A stretch of 64,000 nt of DNA from Parapedobacter tibetensis. GTDB taxonomy: Bacteria; Bacteroidota; Bacteroidia; Sphingobacteriales; Sphingobacteriaceae. The position numbers and the translations under genes are program-made. The notes below the pieces were generated by a model, which did not search any database, was not told the DNA's origin, and saw only the letters and a program-made list of their open reading frames with translations. The stretch spans positions 50,257 through 114,256 of the forward strand of contig NZ_JAMXBE010000009.1 of assembly GCF_024704835.1 (NCBI RefSeq), given 5' to 3'. Shown here in pieces: positions 21,254 through 29,691 of the stretch (the stretch's first letter is position 1; the number at the start of each line of letters is the position of its first letter).

Positions 21254-23554
21254 TTACCTACGGCGTAACGCGTAGCATCTCATTGCAAACACGGCCGCAG
21301 GTATATTTTCCGATGGGTGCTCCACATAAACGATCAACTTATCCGTTACCAACGGTTGCTCAAACGTAACGGAATTACGGGTTTGGTAGTTGTTTTTTTT
21401 CTGGTAAACCACCCGACCTGCTGCGTCTTCAATCCGATAGCTTCGGACACAGAAAGGCATCACCCGCTCCGGATGGGTCATTAGCACCGATTCCATGGCA
21501 TGGTCAAAATCAGTATCAAAACAGAGATCGATACAGCCAATGGTTTGGGCTTTATTCCATTCCAAACATAAGGATGGGTTGGCATCCCTTGAGTCGGCCA
21601 CCCAAGCATTTGGTTGTGAAACTGGCCTATCAACCCCATTGCGTAGATTTTCTGCCCCAAACAACCGGATGGGTTCTGAAAGCTTAACCGCAATATTATG
21701 ACCTTCCGGCCGCCGCTGCGGGCACCAGAATTCAAATTCATCCACACCAGCGTCTGCCGGTGGCCGTTGCTGGCCATTGTTGGATACTTTTTTATTGACC
21801 CCGTTATACACGGAAAGCAAGCCGGTGATGCGTTGCCCGGTGTAGGGAAGCTGTATAAGCGGGTTTTTCAGGAATGTCAGAAACACATATTGGGCTTCCG
21901 TAAGCTCGGCCCCGAAATCCAATGCAATTTCATGTATACCCGCGGTGAGGGAAAGGCGATTGGTCCCAAGGGTAGTATCCGGTGTAAACCCACCCCGTCT
22001 GCTGCTCGTACGCAATTGCACTTCCACTTCCGTATCTTCGGCCGTGCGTATGGGCAGTGAAAAAACAGGCGCCCGCCCTTGGTCCAGCGGAATCAACTGC
22101 GCGGCAGCAATTTCGAGCGGCTTCCAAATCAGGTTCGCGCTATCGAAAGCCGAAAAGGCCAATTGGCTTGACGCCGTTAATTGCGCCTGTTGTACAAGGT
22201 CGTCTGCATCATGCAGTACCACACCGGGGATATGCTGTCCATTTTTCATCAGTTCGCGTTGTAGCAAGTCAATATGACCCCTCTCGAAAATATCGCGAGG
22301 CAGCAACGCCTTATCCTTGCAAACCTTCGCCGCCATGGCCACGGCCTGTCCGGTATACGCGCTGGTTGCCATCACACGCGTGGCACCGAACGCCACATGA
22401 CTCACGCTGATGATGCGCCCGGCGAGAAACAGGTTACTGATGTTGCGGCTGTAAAGGCAACGGTACGGGATATGGAACACTCCCTTGCTGTGCCATTGAT
22501 TGCAGGGTTGCCGCTCGCTGAACACCCCATCGGCCGGGTGCAGGTCAATAGACCATCCGCCATAAGCTACTGCATCAGGGTATGTCCGTTGTTCGATGAG
22601 GTCACGCTGGGAAAGCATAAAATCGCCTTCAAAACGTCGACTTTCCCGCTTGCCGGGAATCATGCCCACCCATTCTAGTGTCATCGTCTCCGCTTCCGGG
22701 AATTTACCGGAATTTTTGATGTAGTCCCAAATGCCGTATACCACGCGCCAGAGCTCCCATTTGATTTGCTCGGTATCATGCACCGTATCCAGGCGCCCCC
22801 CATGCTCCACCCACCACAGCTGGCAACCATATTCGTTGGCTTTGAAATTGCGAAAGCGGGGAATTTCCTTGCTCACATCCAAGGCAAACGATGGAGCTGT
22901 AAACTGCACAGGTTTTCCGGTGTCCTTGCTGTAGAAATATAACGAATGCCCCAGCAGTTCGCCATAGTCGGCATCCGGCGCCATGGCTTCATCTAACTCT
23001 TCGCTGCTTTCTGCCCCCATGCGGAAGGCCGCGCCTGCGAGGAAGCCTACGATGCCATCACCGGAGGCGTCGCAGAACAAAGGCGCCCCCAAATGATATT
23101 CCGTTGAGTTCTGGCTGCAGAAGGCCTTCAATCCGCTGATGCTGTCGGCTCCATCTTTTTCCACTTCATATACGGCTGTATTGAGCAGCAGGATAATATT
23201 CGGCTCGCGGTTCACCCAATCCAGTAAAATCATGTCAAAGATAATGGGGTTACCTTCTGGGTTTTGGTATGTATTCTCTACAAGCAATTCATCGATCACG
23301 CCCCCTTCCCGACTCCACCGGTTGTTGTTGCCCATGTGCGAAGTAGCCCCCAACACCCACAGCCGCACTTCGCTGGAGGCATTGCCGCCCAGCACTGGGC
23401 GATCCTGTACTAAAATCACTTTCAGTCCTTGTCGTGCCGCCGTAATGGCGGCGCATACGCCGGAGAGGCCACCGCCGGTGATGATGAGGTCGGCATAGTA
23501 AGTAACTGTCTTTTTTTTTCGTCCTTCGTCAACAAATCCTTCTTTGTGTTTCAT
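21254..23554 (-). CDS. FAD-dependent oxidoreductase (FAD_oxidored type), no signal peptide
   Basis: This 766-residue protein starts without a signal peptide and reaches the dinucleotide-binding motif at about residue 24 (LIITGGGLSGVCAAITAARQGLKVILVQDRP), followed by LGGNASSEVRLWVLG. Later family segments include FCDASGDGIVGFLAGA, GKRESRRFEGDFMLSQ, PYRCLYSRNISNLFLAGR and VAFGATRVMAT. The last 250 residues form a beta-rich C-terminal region. It is clearly a paralogue of the exported protein at 31675-33468 in the same operon. Members of this family are common in glycan-use loci but few have a known reaction; sugar oxidation is inferred. It is 85 bases after the propeller gene. Confidence 0.88.
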   Translation of the reverse strand: MKHKEGFVDEGRKKKTVTYYADLIITGGGLSGVCAAITAARQGLKVILVQDRPVLGGNASSEVRLWVLGATSHMGNNNRWSREGGVIDELLVENTYQNPEGNPIIFDMILLDWVNREPNIILLLNTAVYEVEKDGADSISGLKAFCSQNSTEYHLGAPLFCDASGDGIVGFLAGAAFRMGAESSEELDEAMAPDADYGELLGHSLYFYSKDTGKPVQFTAPSFALDVSKEIPRFRNFKANEYGCQLWWVEHGGRLDTVHDTEQIKWELWRVVYGIWDYIKNSGKFPEAETMTLEWVGMIPGKRESRRFEGDFMLSQRDLIEQRTYPDAVAYGGWSIDLHPADGVFSERQPCNQWHSKGVFHIPYRCLYSRNISNLFLAGRIISVSHVAFGATRVMATSAYTGQAVAMAAKVCKDKALLPRDIFERGHIDLLQRELMKNGQHIPGVVLHDADDLVQQAQLTASSQLAFSAFDSANLIWKPLEIAAAQLIPLDQGRAPVFSLPIRTAEDTEVEVQLRTSSRRGGFTPDTTLGTNRLSLTAGIHEIALDFGAELTEAQYVFLTFLKNPLIQLPYTGQRITGLLSVYNGVNKKVSNNGQQRPPADAGVDEFEFWCPQRRPEGHNIAVKLSEPIRLFGAENLRNGVDRPVSQPNAWVADSRDANPSLCLEWNKAQTIGCIDLCFDTDFDHAMESVLMTHPERVMPFCVRSYRIEDAAGRVVYQKKNNYQTRNSVTFEQPLVTDKLIVYVEHPSENIPAAVFAMRCYALRRR

Positions 23555-23639
23555 TCGTAACTAATTATTATGAGTGTATGTGTATTCAATGGCAGGTTTC
23601 ATCTGGCCTCATCCGTACCGTTCTTTAATCATTTGCCTG

Positions 23640-24791
23640 TTAATCCTTTTGAAATGAAAGTGTTCGGTAGGCCATCGTTCGCCGCCCGTCTTCCTGAAAA
23701 TCATACCCGTAATACAGTGTAACGGACTGTCCTCCCGTCGTGCTTGTATACCCCACAGTATTGGGATACCATGCCTTTACCCCATCTTCCAGCAATAATC
23801 TCGGTTGCTCCCAAATTTCACAATCATCGCTGGCAGCGATATAGAGCTTTCCATCCCATCCGTGCCATACCATGACAAATTTTTCGAGGTAGTCATTCCA
23901 GTGCACGGAAGGGTTGGCCCCCGGATTTGCCGATAGTGGGGAGATAGCGGTTTGCAGACCTCCAATTCCGGGTTCGGAAAAAGCGCCGTTATACCATTTT
24001 TGCCACGAACCCACGTTGCCGTTCGGATCGGATGAAGACGCCATACAGATAGCGGTAACCCCGGTGGCCGGTGTGTAAAAACAGTAATACTTGTCATTGA
24101 GATGATTATAAATGACACATCCATCTCCAAGACCAGACCACTTCGGTTCCGTTCCTTTCGGTTGATTATGGCTTAGTAATAATTGAGGGGTCCCCCAAGA
24201 TAATCCGTTATTGCTGGAATAGGTAACCCCTATAGATTTATACGCTTGCCAGCCCATTTCAGAGCGCGGGTACCAATGCGATTCCGCGTGGAAAAATCCC
24301 GCCAACCGACCGTCTGTCAACTCCCTAATCCCGATCAGCCACATTCCGCCATCATTGAAACCGTTTGAAGGCCCTTCATTTGGCGCGCCTCCTCCCAATA
24401 CATGGTTCGGTGGATTGAACGACCCTGCGTGGTTTTGCAGCAACGGGGTATCTGATATGCTTCTAAATGAACGGTGTCTGCCCCAGAACCCATAATAGTC
24501 GCCATCGATATCCATCACCGAAATATGGCCATCAGGGAAAAACCCCGAGTCGGCAGCGGGAAACACCGACGGATCTATCGTCATACGCGAGCCAATAGCA
24601 AAGGACCACGAGCCACTATCCAGTAATGGTTGATGTTCCACCTGGTTTGCTGCATGGGCTTCCACTTCATTGCCGAAAGGTTTCTCATTAGTAACCTGGC
24701 AAGACACCAACGTCGAAGACCATAGTGTTCCAATAACAAAAAATCGAAGCGCTGTTCTGCATTTTAAATCGCTAAAAGTTCGTCTTTTCAT
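23640..24791 (-). CDS. Sialidase/arabinanase-like beta-propeller lipoprotein
   Basis: This 383-residue protein has a signal peptide with a good lipobox (STLVSC, about residues 26-31), so it is probably attached to the outer membrane. The body looks like a five- or six-bladed beta-propeller: repeated W/Y-rich strands, a BNR/Asp-box-like motif (SSNNGLSWGTPQ), ADSGFFPDGHISVMD near the start and WYPNTVGYTS near the end. Such folds are found in GH33, GH43 and GH32-like enzymes and in binding proteins. Active-site acids could not be assigned, so the specificity is open. It lies 171 bases after the GH97 fusion gene. Confidence 0.7.
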   Translation of the reverse strand: MKRRTFSDLKCRTALRFFVIGTLWSSTLVSCQVTNEKPFGNEVEAHAANQVEHQPLLDSGSWSFAIGSRMTIDPSVFPAADSGFFPDGHISVMDIDGDYYGFWGRHRSFRSISDTPLLQNHAGSFNPPNHVLGGGAPNEGPSNGFNDGGMWLIGIRELTDGRLAGFFHAESHWYPRSEMGWQAYKSIGVTYSSNNGLSWGTPQLLLSHNQPKGTEPKWSGLGDGCVIYNHLNDKYYCFYTPATGVTAICMASSSDPNGNVGSWQKWYNGAFSEPGIGGLQTAISPLSANPGANPSVHWNDYLEKFVMVWHGWDGKLYIAASDDCEIWEQPRLLLEDGVKAWYPNTVGYTSTTGGQSVTLYYGYDFQEDGRRTMAYRTLSFQKD

Positions 24792-24873
24792 GGTTATCTG
24801 ATTAGTTAATACAATTGATTTTTCATCTGTATATAATTATTCGTTGGTGTTCATTTTCAGTGGTACTCATGAG

Positions 24874-24889
24874 CCCGCCAGCTGGCGGG
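24874..24889. terminator. GC-rich palindrome in the gap upstream of the propeller gene
   Basis: CCCGCCAGCTGGCGGG is a perfect 16-base palindrome, followed on the + strand by G and a run of mostly T (24890-24900). As a terminator it would stop + strand (antisense) transcripts, yet both neighbours are on the - strand. On the - strand it could act as an RNA hairpin in the 171-base gap. It may also be a dispersed palindromic repeat. Confidence 0.5.
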
Positions 24890-24962
24890 GTTTGTTTTTT
24901 AAAGGTGATGAAGCTATCATGATTTATTCATTTCACTGTGTGATTGGCAAATCATGATGGTT

Positions 24963-27900
24963 TCACAAGTTTATCTTGATGATCTTCAGCCCGAATCCGG
25001 CGATTTCTATATCAAGCGCATTTTGCTCCGCAAATCGCTTTTCGATAACCCCCTGATTATCCAAAAGCTCGATTGTTGGTTCCCGTAGCCTGTTCTGTCC
25101 AAAAAAATGTCCTGAATCAATAGCAATAGTTACCGTTTGCTCAGCGGTGCTATTGTTCAGCAATAGCACATAGAAGCTACCTTCAGCCAAAGCGCACATA
25201 TAATCAATCCTTGGATTATTCCCCTTAACCACCCCGTCTCTTAGATACAGATCCGCTTCTTGGCCAAACACGGTTCCCGGGGCAAACCCGTAAGTTTTGT
25301 GCGGCCCCACTTTGGGCGTGATGAATCCCGAAGGAAAATGAATAGCTCCATTTGAGCGCAAATCAATCTCTGACAACAGGTAATCGGTGAGCAATCCGAT
25401 TTGCCACCAGGCGTGGTGTGGGAAGGAACCCGGTCCGTTATCCATCGCCCGCCAATAGTAAGAAGCCACATGCGTTTCTTCGTCCACAAACGCATCCCGC
25501 CCCCATACGGCAGCCCTTGCCATGGATAAGAACATCGGCTCGTTGGTCAGTTGGTACATTCTCACAAACAACCCCGCGTGGCTCGCCAGCAAAATCGGAC
25601 CACTTCGATTGGCAGACCCTATGCTCCCGCCATGCTCGAAACTCAAGCCGGCTTGCGCAATCTGCCAATCGTACCGCTTTTTGCCACCCACATTTTTCAG
25701 GCTATCGGACGGTATCGGGTGGGTATAGATTGACTGCGTATAAAACTTGGCTGCACGAATCGCTGCATCACGGTACCGCTCATCGTCTGTTAGTTCGTAT
25801 AGATCAAGCAGGGCCTGGGCGCTTTGCACGGTAGCAAAATCAGGAACAAACCGGTTGTCTCCGCATACGCCTAAAAAATGACCTTTATCCACAGCGTGTT
25901 GGATATACCAATCCGCACCTTTGCGGGCCGCATCCAGGTATTTTTCGTCGCCGAGCATTCGATAAGCCACCAATAATCCATAAAAAGTTGGCCTTAAGTC
26001 GGTCAATTCCGTAAACAACGGCTCCTCCGTGGCGTGGTCATAAGCAATCTGCCACTGTCCATCATCACTCATCCAGTCTAATAACTTTTCTGCCCCATTT
26101 CGCAAAACAGCCTTCAGCTCTTCGTCATCCGGATCGAACAACAGCATGTTACCGGCATCCATCATCACATAATAGGTAAGCCCTATTGGCTCCACATAGT
26201 TGCCCCATTCTTCCGTAAACTTTCCCGACTTATACAAATAATATTGGCCAATGGCCGCCCCTTTAAAGAATCCATCTGTATTTTGCTGCTGCAAAAGTTT
26301 GAAATTCCGTGCGTAAGGCAGTCGTGTTTGTTTCAATACCCGGTCGTCCATGATCTGTGCCAACATCCACATAGCCCCGTAGTCCGAGTTTTTCATCGCA
26401 TCTTTATCGGAGTCAAGAACCCCACCTAAATAAGCCTGAGCACCTAATGTATCACCCTGATATTCCTTGAGCATCCATTTTGAAGTTTCATCGTCCACAG
26501 AATAATTACGCATATGTAAGATCCGGTCTGTCAACGATTCCTTGGGGTCTTTCAGTGATAAAAAATGATCAAACCCGTAAACATCATTGACAACATGCTT
26601 GTAAACCTGAAACCAATCCGCATGTTGAACCGAGAAGCGAAACTTCCATGAAATACGTTCACCAGCCTCAAGCCAGGATTTTTCCTCGCCCAATACCGGA
26701 TGGTAAAGCGTGGGCGAAAGCTGCCCTTTCCTGTTCATTAGCGACAGGCCAAGCAACCATTCGTCATGCGTATTTTTATCCGATTTCCAGGGGTCCCGGC
26801 CCGTTCCCGGTTCCGCCACGGCGGCAACACTTATTCCACTTTCCATACTGATGATGGGTGCCAATGTGGTGGCTGTACGCTCCCTCACCAGCACCGGCTT
26901 ATCTGGAATCCCATGGCCATAGGCGTACGCTTTAACAAAATCATTTTCCAATGCATCGCCTTGGTAAAAACCGGGAATGGTGCCCCACGACAATTCCTTT
27001 TCGTCAACCTCACTTAGTGTAGGGGAAGCCATGGAAAAGTATCCGGACTGCTTTGCTTCCAGTGTCATTTCTACGATCACATCGGTAGGGAAGGTTGGAT
27101 CCAGTGACCATGAGGTATGCATTGTGGCAATTTCCGATTGCCAGTTAAAAATAAGTGCACCCGCTTTTTCTTCCACGTTACTGGGATAAAAATTGGTGGG
27201 TACACCAGCCGTGTTTAGTTGTACGGGGCGCGTTATCTCTTCCCAGACCGGTATATTATATTTATAGATGGATTCCGGAAAATCGATCCTTTTTCCGTCC
27301 TGATACAATTCGGTAGCAGAAGTATCGGGCGCCAGCTCGGAATAAAGTAAGGTATACTCCCCGTTTACACCATTTACTGCCACCCACCCCTGATCTGATT
27401 TTACCAAAAACTCTTCGATATGCCACCCATCAACCTGCTTGTTCCATACCGCTTTGATTGATCCATTCTCGATAATAACCTGATCGTCAGCAGTGGGCTG
27501 CACCTGCTTCGCAATTCTCAATACAACTCCTCCATTGGGCGCCAAATCCAACGTTTCCGGCAGCGCGTCGGCCGACCGGAACACTTCCTTTTTTAACCTT
27601 CTATCGAATCCCTTCTCGTCAGTAAACATTTCGACGGCATACCCATCATCATTATCCAAAAAACCCAGATCAACATCGATGCGCTTAGCTTGGTTTTCGC
27701 CGTTAATGGCAGCGATATACCAGGTTTCTTCTTTCCTGCGGGCAATGATGGCGAGCTTCCCGATTTCACTCCCGGCTAGTACCCGCGTTTCGTCCCATAC
27801 CACCGGTAATTCTTTGAGCCACGGAACAACCTGTGAAAGATTTTTATCATTGATAATGAAAGCGGGATTGTCTGCCAAACAAAAAAGCGGAGAATGAAAC

Positions 27901-29348
27901 ACGTACATGTCTGCCAATTGATGCCCCCAGGTGGTATTGCCGGGTTTACTAAAAAGGCCCGGCGTATAATCGCCATGGCCAATCACAAACCGGGTAAAAG
28001 GTAGTGCTGCGTTGTGCGCCGCCGTGATCGGTCCTTCGGGATGGATATTCAGTTCAAGTCCCCTCACGCCTTCTCTGGTTAACTCATTCGGAAACGTTTT
28101 GCTTTCTCCCGTTGGCGCATGGCAGCCGTGGAAATTGACCATCAGTTTCCGCTTTGCACAGGCGCGCAGAAAATCAATCTCAAAATCCACCAGTTCCTTT
28201 GCTTCGCTATCCATAAAATCCGTCTTCACTCCAACTGCACCCGCCTGTACCACGCTGTCCAGAAAATGATCCCTGACCAACGGATCCCGCAGCTGCCCCG
28301 AGTGCTTCCATATCCAGACCCCCACTTCCTTTTGCCTTGCATAGGCACACAGCTCCCGCAACTGCCGCCATTTATCCGGCCAAAGTCGCTCCCAGCCTTC
28401 ATCAATCAACGTGTATTCAAAGTCCAGCAATGCAGCATGATCAATAAATTCGCGCTCCTTCTCCGGCTCCATATAAGCGGAATCTCTCGTAAGCCAGCTC
28501 CATACCGAACGGCCAGGCTTGATATAGGAGACATCCGCGAATAGGGATTCATCAGGAGGGGGATTGAGGTGGTTTATAGTTTGGGTATTGACGAGTGTTT
28601 GCAAGGAATTGGCCCACAGCACCACCCGCCAGGGCGTTGTTGGTTGATCCGTTGAAAAGCCCGCCGCCCCTTCTGTAAAATCGACAGTAAATGTACGGTT
28701 GGCCTGCGCGTTCAGGCGCATACCGCTGTAATCGTATAAGGCCGCTTCCGTAATGAGCGCATAGTTGCCGTCCGGCAACTGGGCTACCAACGGCTTGCCT
28801 TGCACCGGTCCGCCCGGCGAAATACCGGGCATCTCCCCGATATCCGCGCTTACCCACTCACCGGCATAACTCTTCAGCTTATAGTTGTTTCCCCGTTCAA
28901 AGAACCATATCCTCGATCCTTCCGGCAGGCAAAACGAGGATAGTTCCCGCTCAATATGCCACATGTCGTCTTCCGGCAAAACATACCGGTATGCCAAACC
29001 ATCATTAAACATTCGTACTACCAACTGAAAAGTAGTGCTGCTATCGACAACCTGTATCACTTTCTCATGAAAAAGGGTAGCTGTTGCTCGCTGGTAGTTC
29101 GCCTCACCAATACGGGTGACATGCGTGCCCACCGTCATCTTATTGAAAGCGATACCCAATGCGGCAGGTTCAATGACGGATGTAGCTCCTGCAGTCAACG
29201 TATACTGAAGTTGGCCATCATCCGAAATGAAGATATTGGCACCCAGATTTCCATCAGGGCTGGATATTTCCACCGTATTTTGCGCCATTACAAATTGAAA
29301 GGCAAGTAACGCAACAAGCAGTGACACCCTAGTTTGTATACCCATCAT
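24963..29348 (-). CDS. Giant GH97 glycosidase fused to a six-hairpin (alpha/alpha-toroid) domain
   Basis: This 1461-residue secreted protein has a signal peptide (1-22). Residues 24-612 are a complete GH97 enzyme: SusB-like N-terminal beta domain (VEISSPDGNL, VRMFNDGLAYRY), YTLIDEGWE, WKHSG and GAVGVKTDFMDSEAKE, where D377 is at the nucleophile position of retaining GH97 members, and GLELN (E432). Residues about 620-1461 are a second enzyme-like unit: beta-sandwich, helical toroid (PTFYGLLVAYRMLGDEKYLDAARKGADWYI, VQSAQALLDLYELTDDERYRDAA) and C-terminal beta domain. That half is homologous to the separate protein at 51756-54521. It would cut alpha-linked galactose or glucose and a second linkage in the periplasm; the second activity is unknown. 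Confidence 0.85.
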   Translation of the reverse strand: MMGIQTRVSLLVALLAFQFVMAQNTVEISSPDGNLGANIFISDDGQLQYTLTAGATSVIEPAALGIAFNKMTVGTHVTRIGEANYQRATATLFHEKVIQVVDSSTTFQLVVRMFNDGLAYRYVLPEDDMWHIERELSSFCLPEGSRIWFFERGNNYKLKSYAGEWVSADIGEMPGISPGGPVQGKPLVAQLPDGNYALITEAALYDYSGMRLNAQANRTFTVDFTEGAAGFSTDQPTTPWRVVLWANSLQTLVNTQTINHLNPPPDESLFADVSYIKPGRSVWSWLTRDSAYMEPEKEREFIDHAALLDFEYTLIDEGWERLWPDKWRQLRELCAYARQKEVGVWIWKHSGQLRDPLVRDHFLDSVVQAGAVGVKTDFMDSEAKELVDFEIDFLRACAKRKLMVNFHGCHAPTGESKTFPNELTREGVRGLELNIHPEGPITAAHNAALPFTRFVIGHGDYTPGLFSKPGNTTWGHQLADMYVFHSPLFCLADNPAFIINDKNLSQVVPWLKELPVVWDETRVLAGSEIGKLAIIARRKEETWYIAAINGENQAKRIDVDLGFLDNDDGYAVEMFTDEKGFDRRLKKEVFRSADALPETLDLAPNGGVVLRIAKQVQPTADDQVIIENGSIKAVWNKQVDGWHIEEFLVKSDQGWVAVNGVNGEYTLLYSELAPDTSATELYQDGKRIDFPESIYKYNIPVWEEITRPVQLNTAGVPTNFYPSNVEEKAGALIFNWQSEIATMHTSWSLDPTFPTDVIVEMTLEAKQSGYFSMASPTLSEVDEKELSWGTIPGFYQGDALENDFVKAYAYGHGIPDKPVLVRERTATTLAPIISMESGISVAAVAEPGTGRDPWKSDKNTHDEWLLGLSLMNRKGQLSPTLYHPVLGEEKSWLEAGERISWKFRFSVQHADWFQVYKHVVNDVYGFDHFLSLKDPKESLTDRILHMRNYSVDDETSKWMLKEYQGDTLGAQAYLGGVLDSDKDAMKNSDYGAMWMLAQIMDDRVLKQTRLPYARNFKLLQQQNTDGFFKGAAIGQYYLYKSGKFTEEWGNYVEPIGLTYYVMMDAGNMLLFDPDDEELKAVLRNGAEKLLDWMSDDGQWQIAYDHATEEPLFTELTDLRPTFYGLLVAYRMLGDEKYLDAARKGADWYIQHAVDKGHFLGVCGDNRFVPDFATVQSAQALLDLYELTDDERYRDAAIRAAKFYTQSIYTHPIPSDSLKNVGGKKRYDWQIAQAGLSFEHGGSIGSANRSGPILLASHAGLFVRMYQLTNEPMFLSMARAAVWGRDAFVDEETHVASYYWRAMDNGPGSFPHHAWWQIGLLTDYLLSEIDLRSNGAIHFPSGFITPKVGPHKTYGFAPGTVFGQEADLYLRDGVVKGNNPRIDYMCALAEGSFYVLLLNNSTAEQTVTIAIDSGHFFGQNRLREPTIELLDNQGVIEKRFAEQNALDIEIAGFGLKIIKINL

Positions 29349-29675
29349 TCTGCGTTAAATTTGGATTGAGTTCGATCTCCCGGCTTGGGATCGGATACCA
29401 TATTTTATAGTCTTGGAAATTCGCCCTGAGTTCGGGTACGTTCTGTATGTTCGCTCCGCATACATCAATACGATATCGGCATACCTGATGACACCAAAAT
29501 CCGTTTCGCCCGCCCAGTTGGGTATGCCTCTTGAGGTTTCGGGGATGATCACCGTCACGTTCGGCAACGGCGCCCCGCCATCACGGTCGGTAACTGTCCC
29601 CCCGATGGTCTGCTGTCCGTACGCCATCGGTGCCCAACAGCAAAAACAAAGTAAAATAAGGTGCAATTTATTCAT
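29329..29675 (-). pseudogene. Collapsed susC/susD relic
   Basis: The fragment starts as a SusC protein: signal peptide (MNKLHLILLCFCCWAPMAYG) and the first strands of the regulatory domain (TIGGTVTDRDGGAPLPNVTVI). Within about 10 residues it turns into the middle of a SusD protein (TDFGVIRYADIVLMYAE). Near 29450 the frame shifts, and another frame carries a perfect SusD tail (WYPIPSREIELNPNLTQNDGY then TN and a TAG at 29329). So two deletions removed nearly all of a susC-susD pair. The relic occupies the place a susCD pair would have at the head of the GH97-propeller-FAD-symporter genes and overlaps the GH97 start by 20 bases. Confidence 0.88.
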
Positions 29676-29691
29676 AGTTGATCTTCTTTTA

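Noticed and set aside
29355-29675. A genuine 106-residue small protein
   Set aside because: Its parts match SusC N-terminal and SusD internal motifs, and the true SusD tail continues in another frame; it is a relic.
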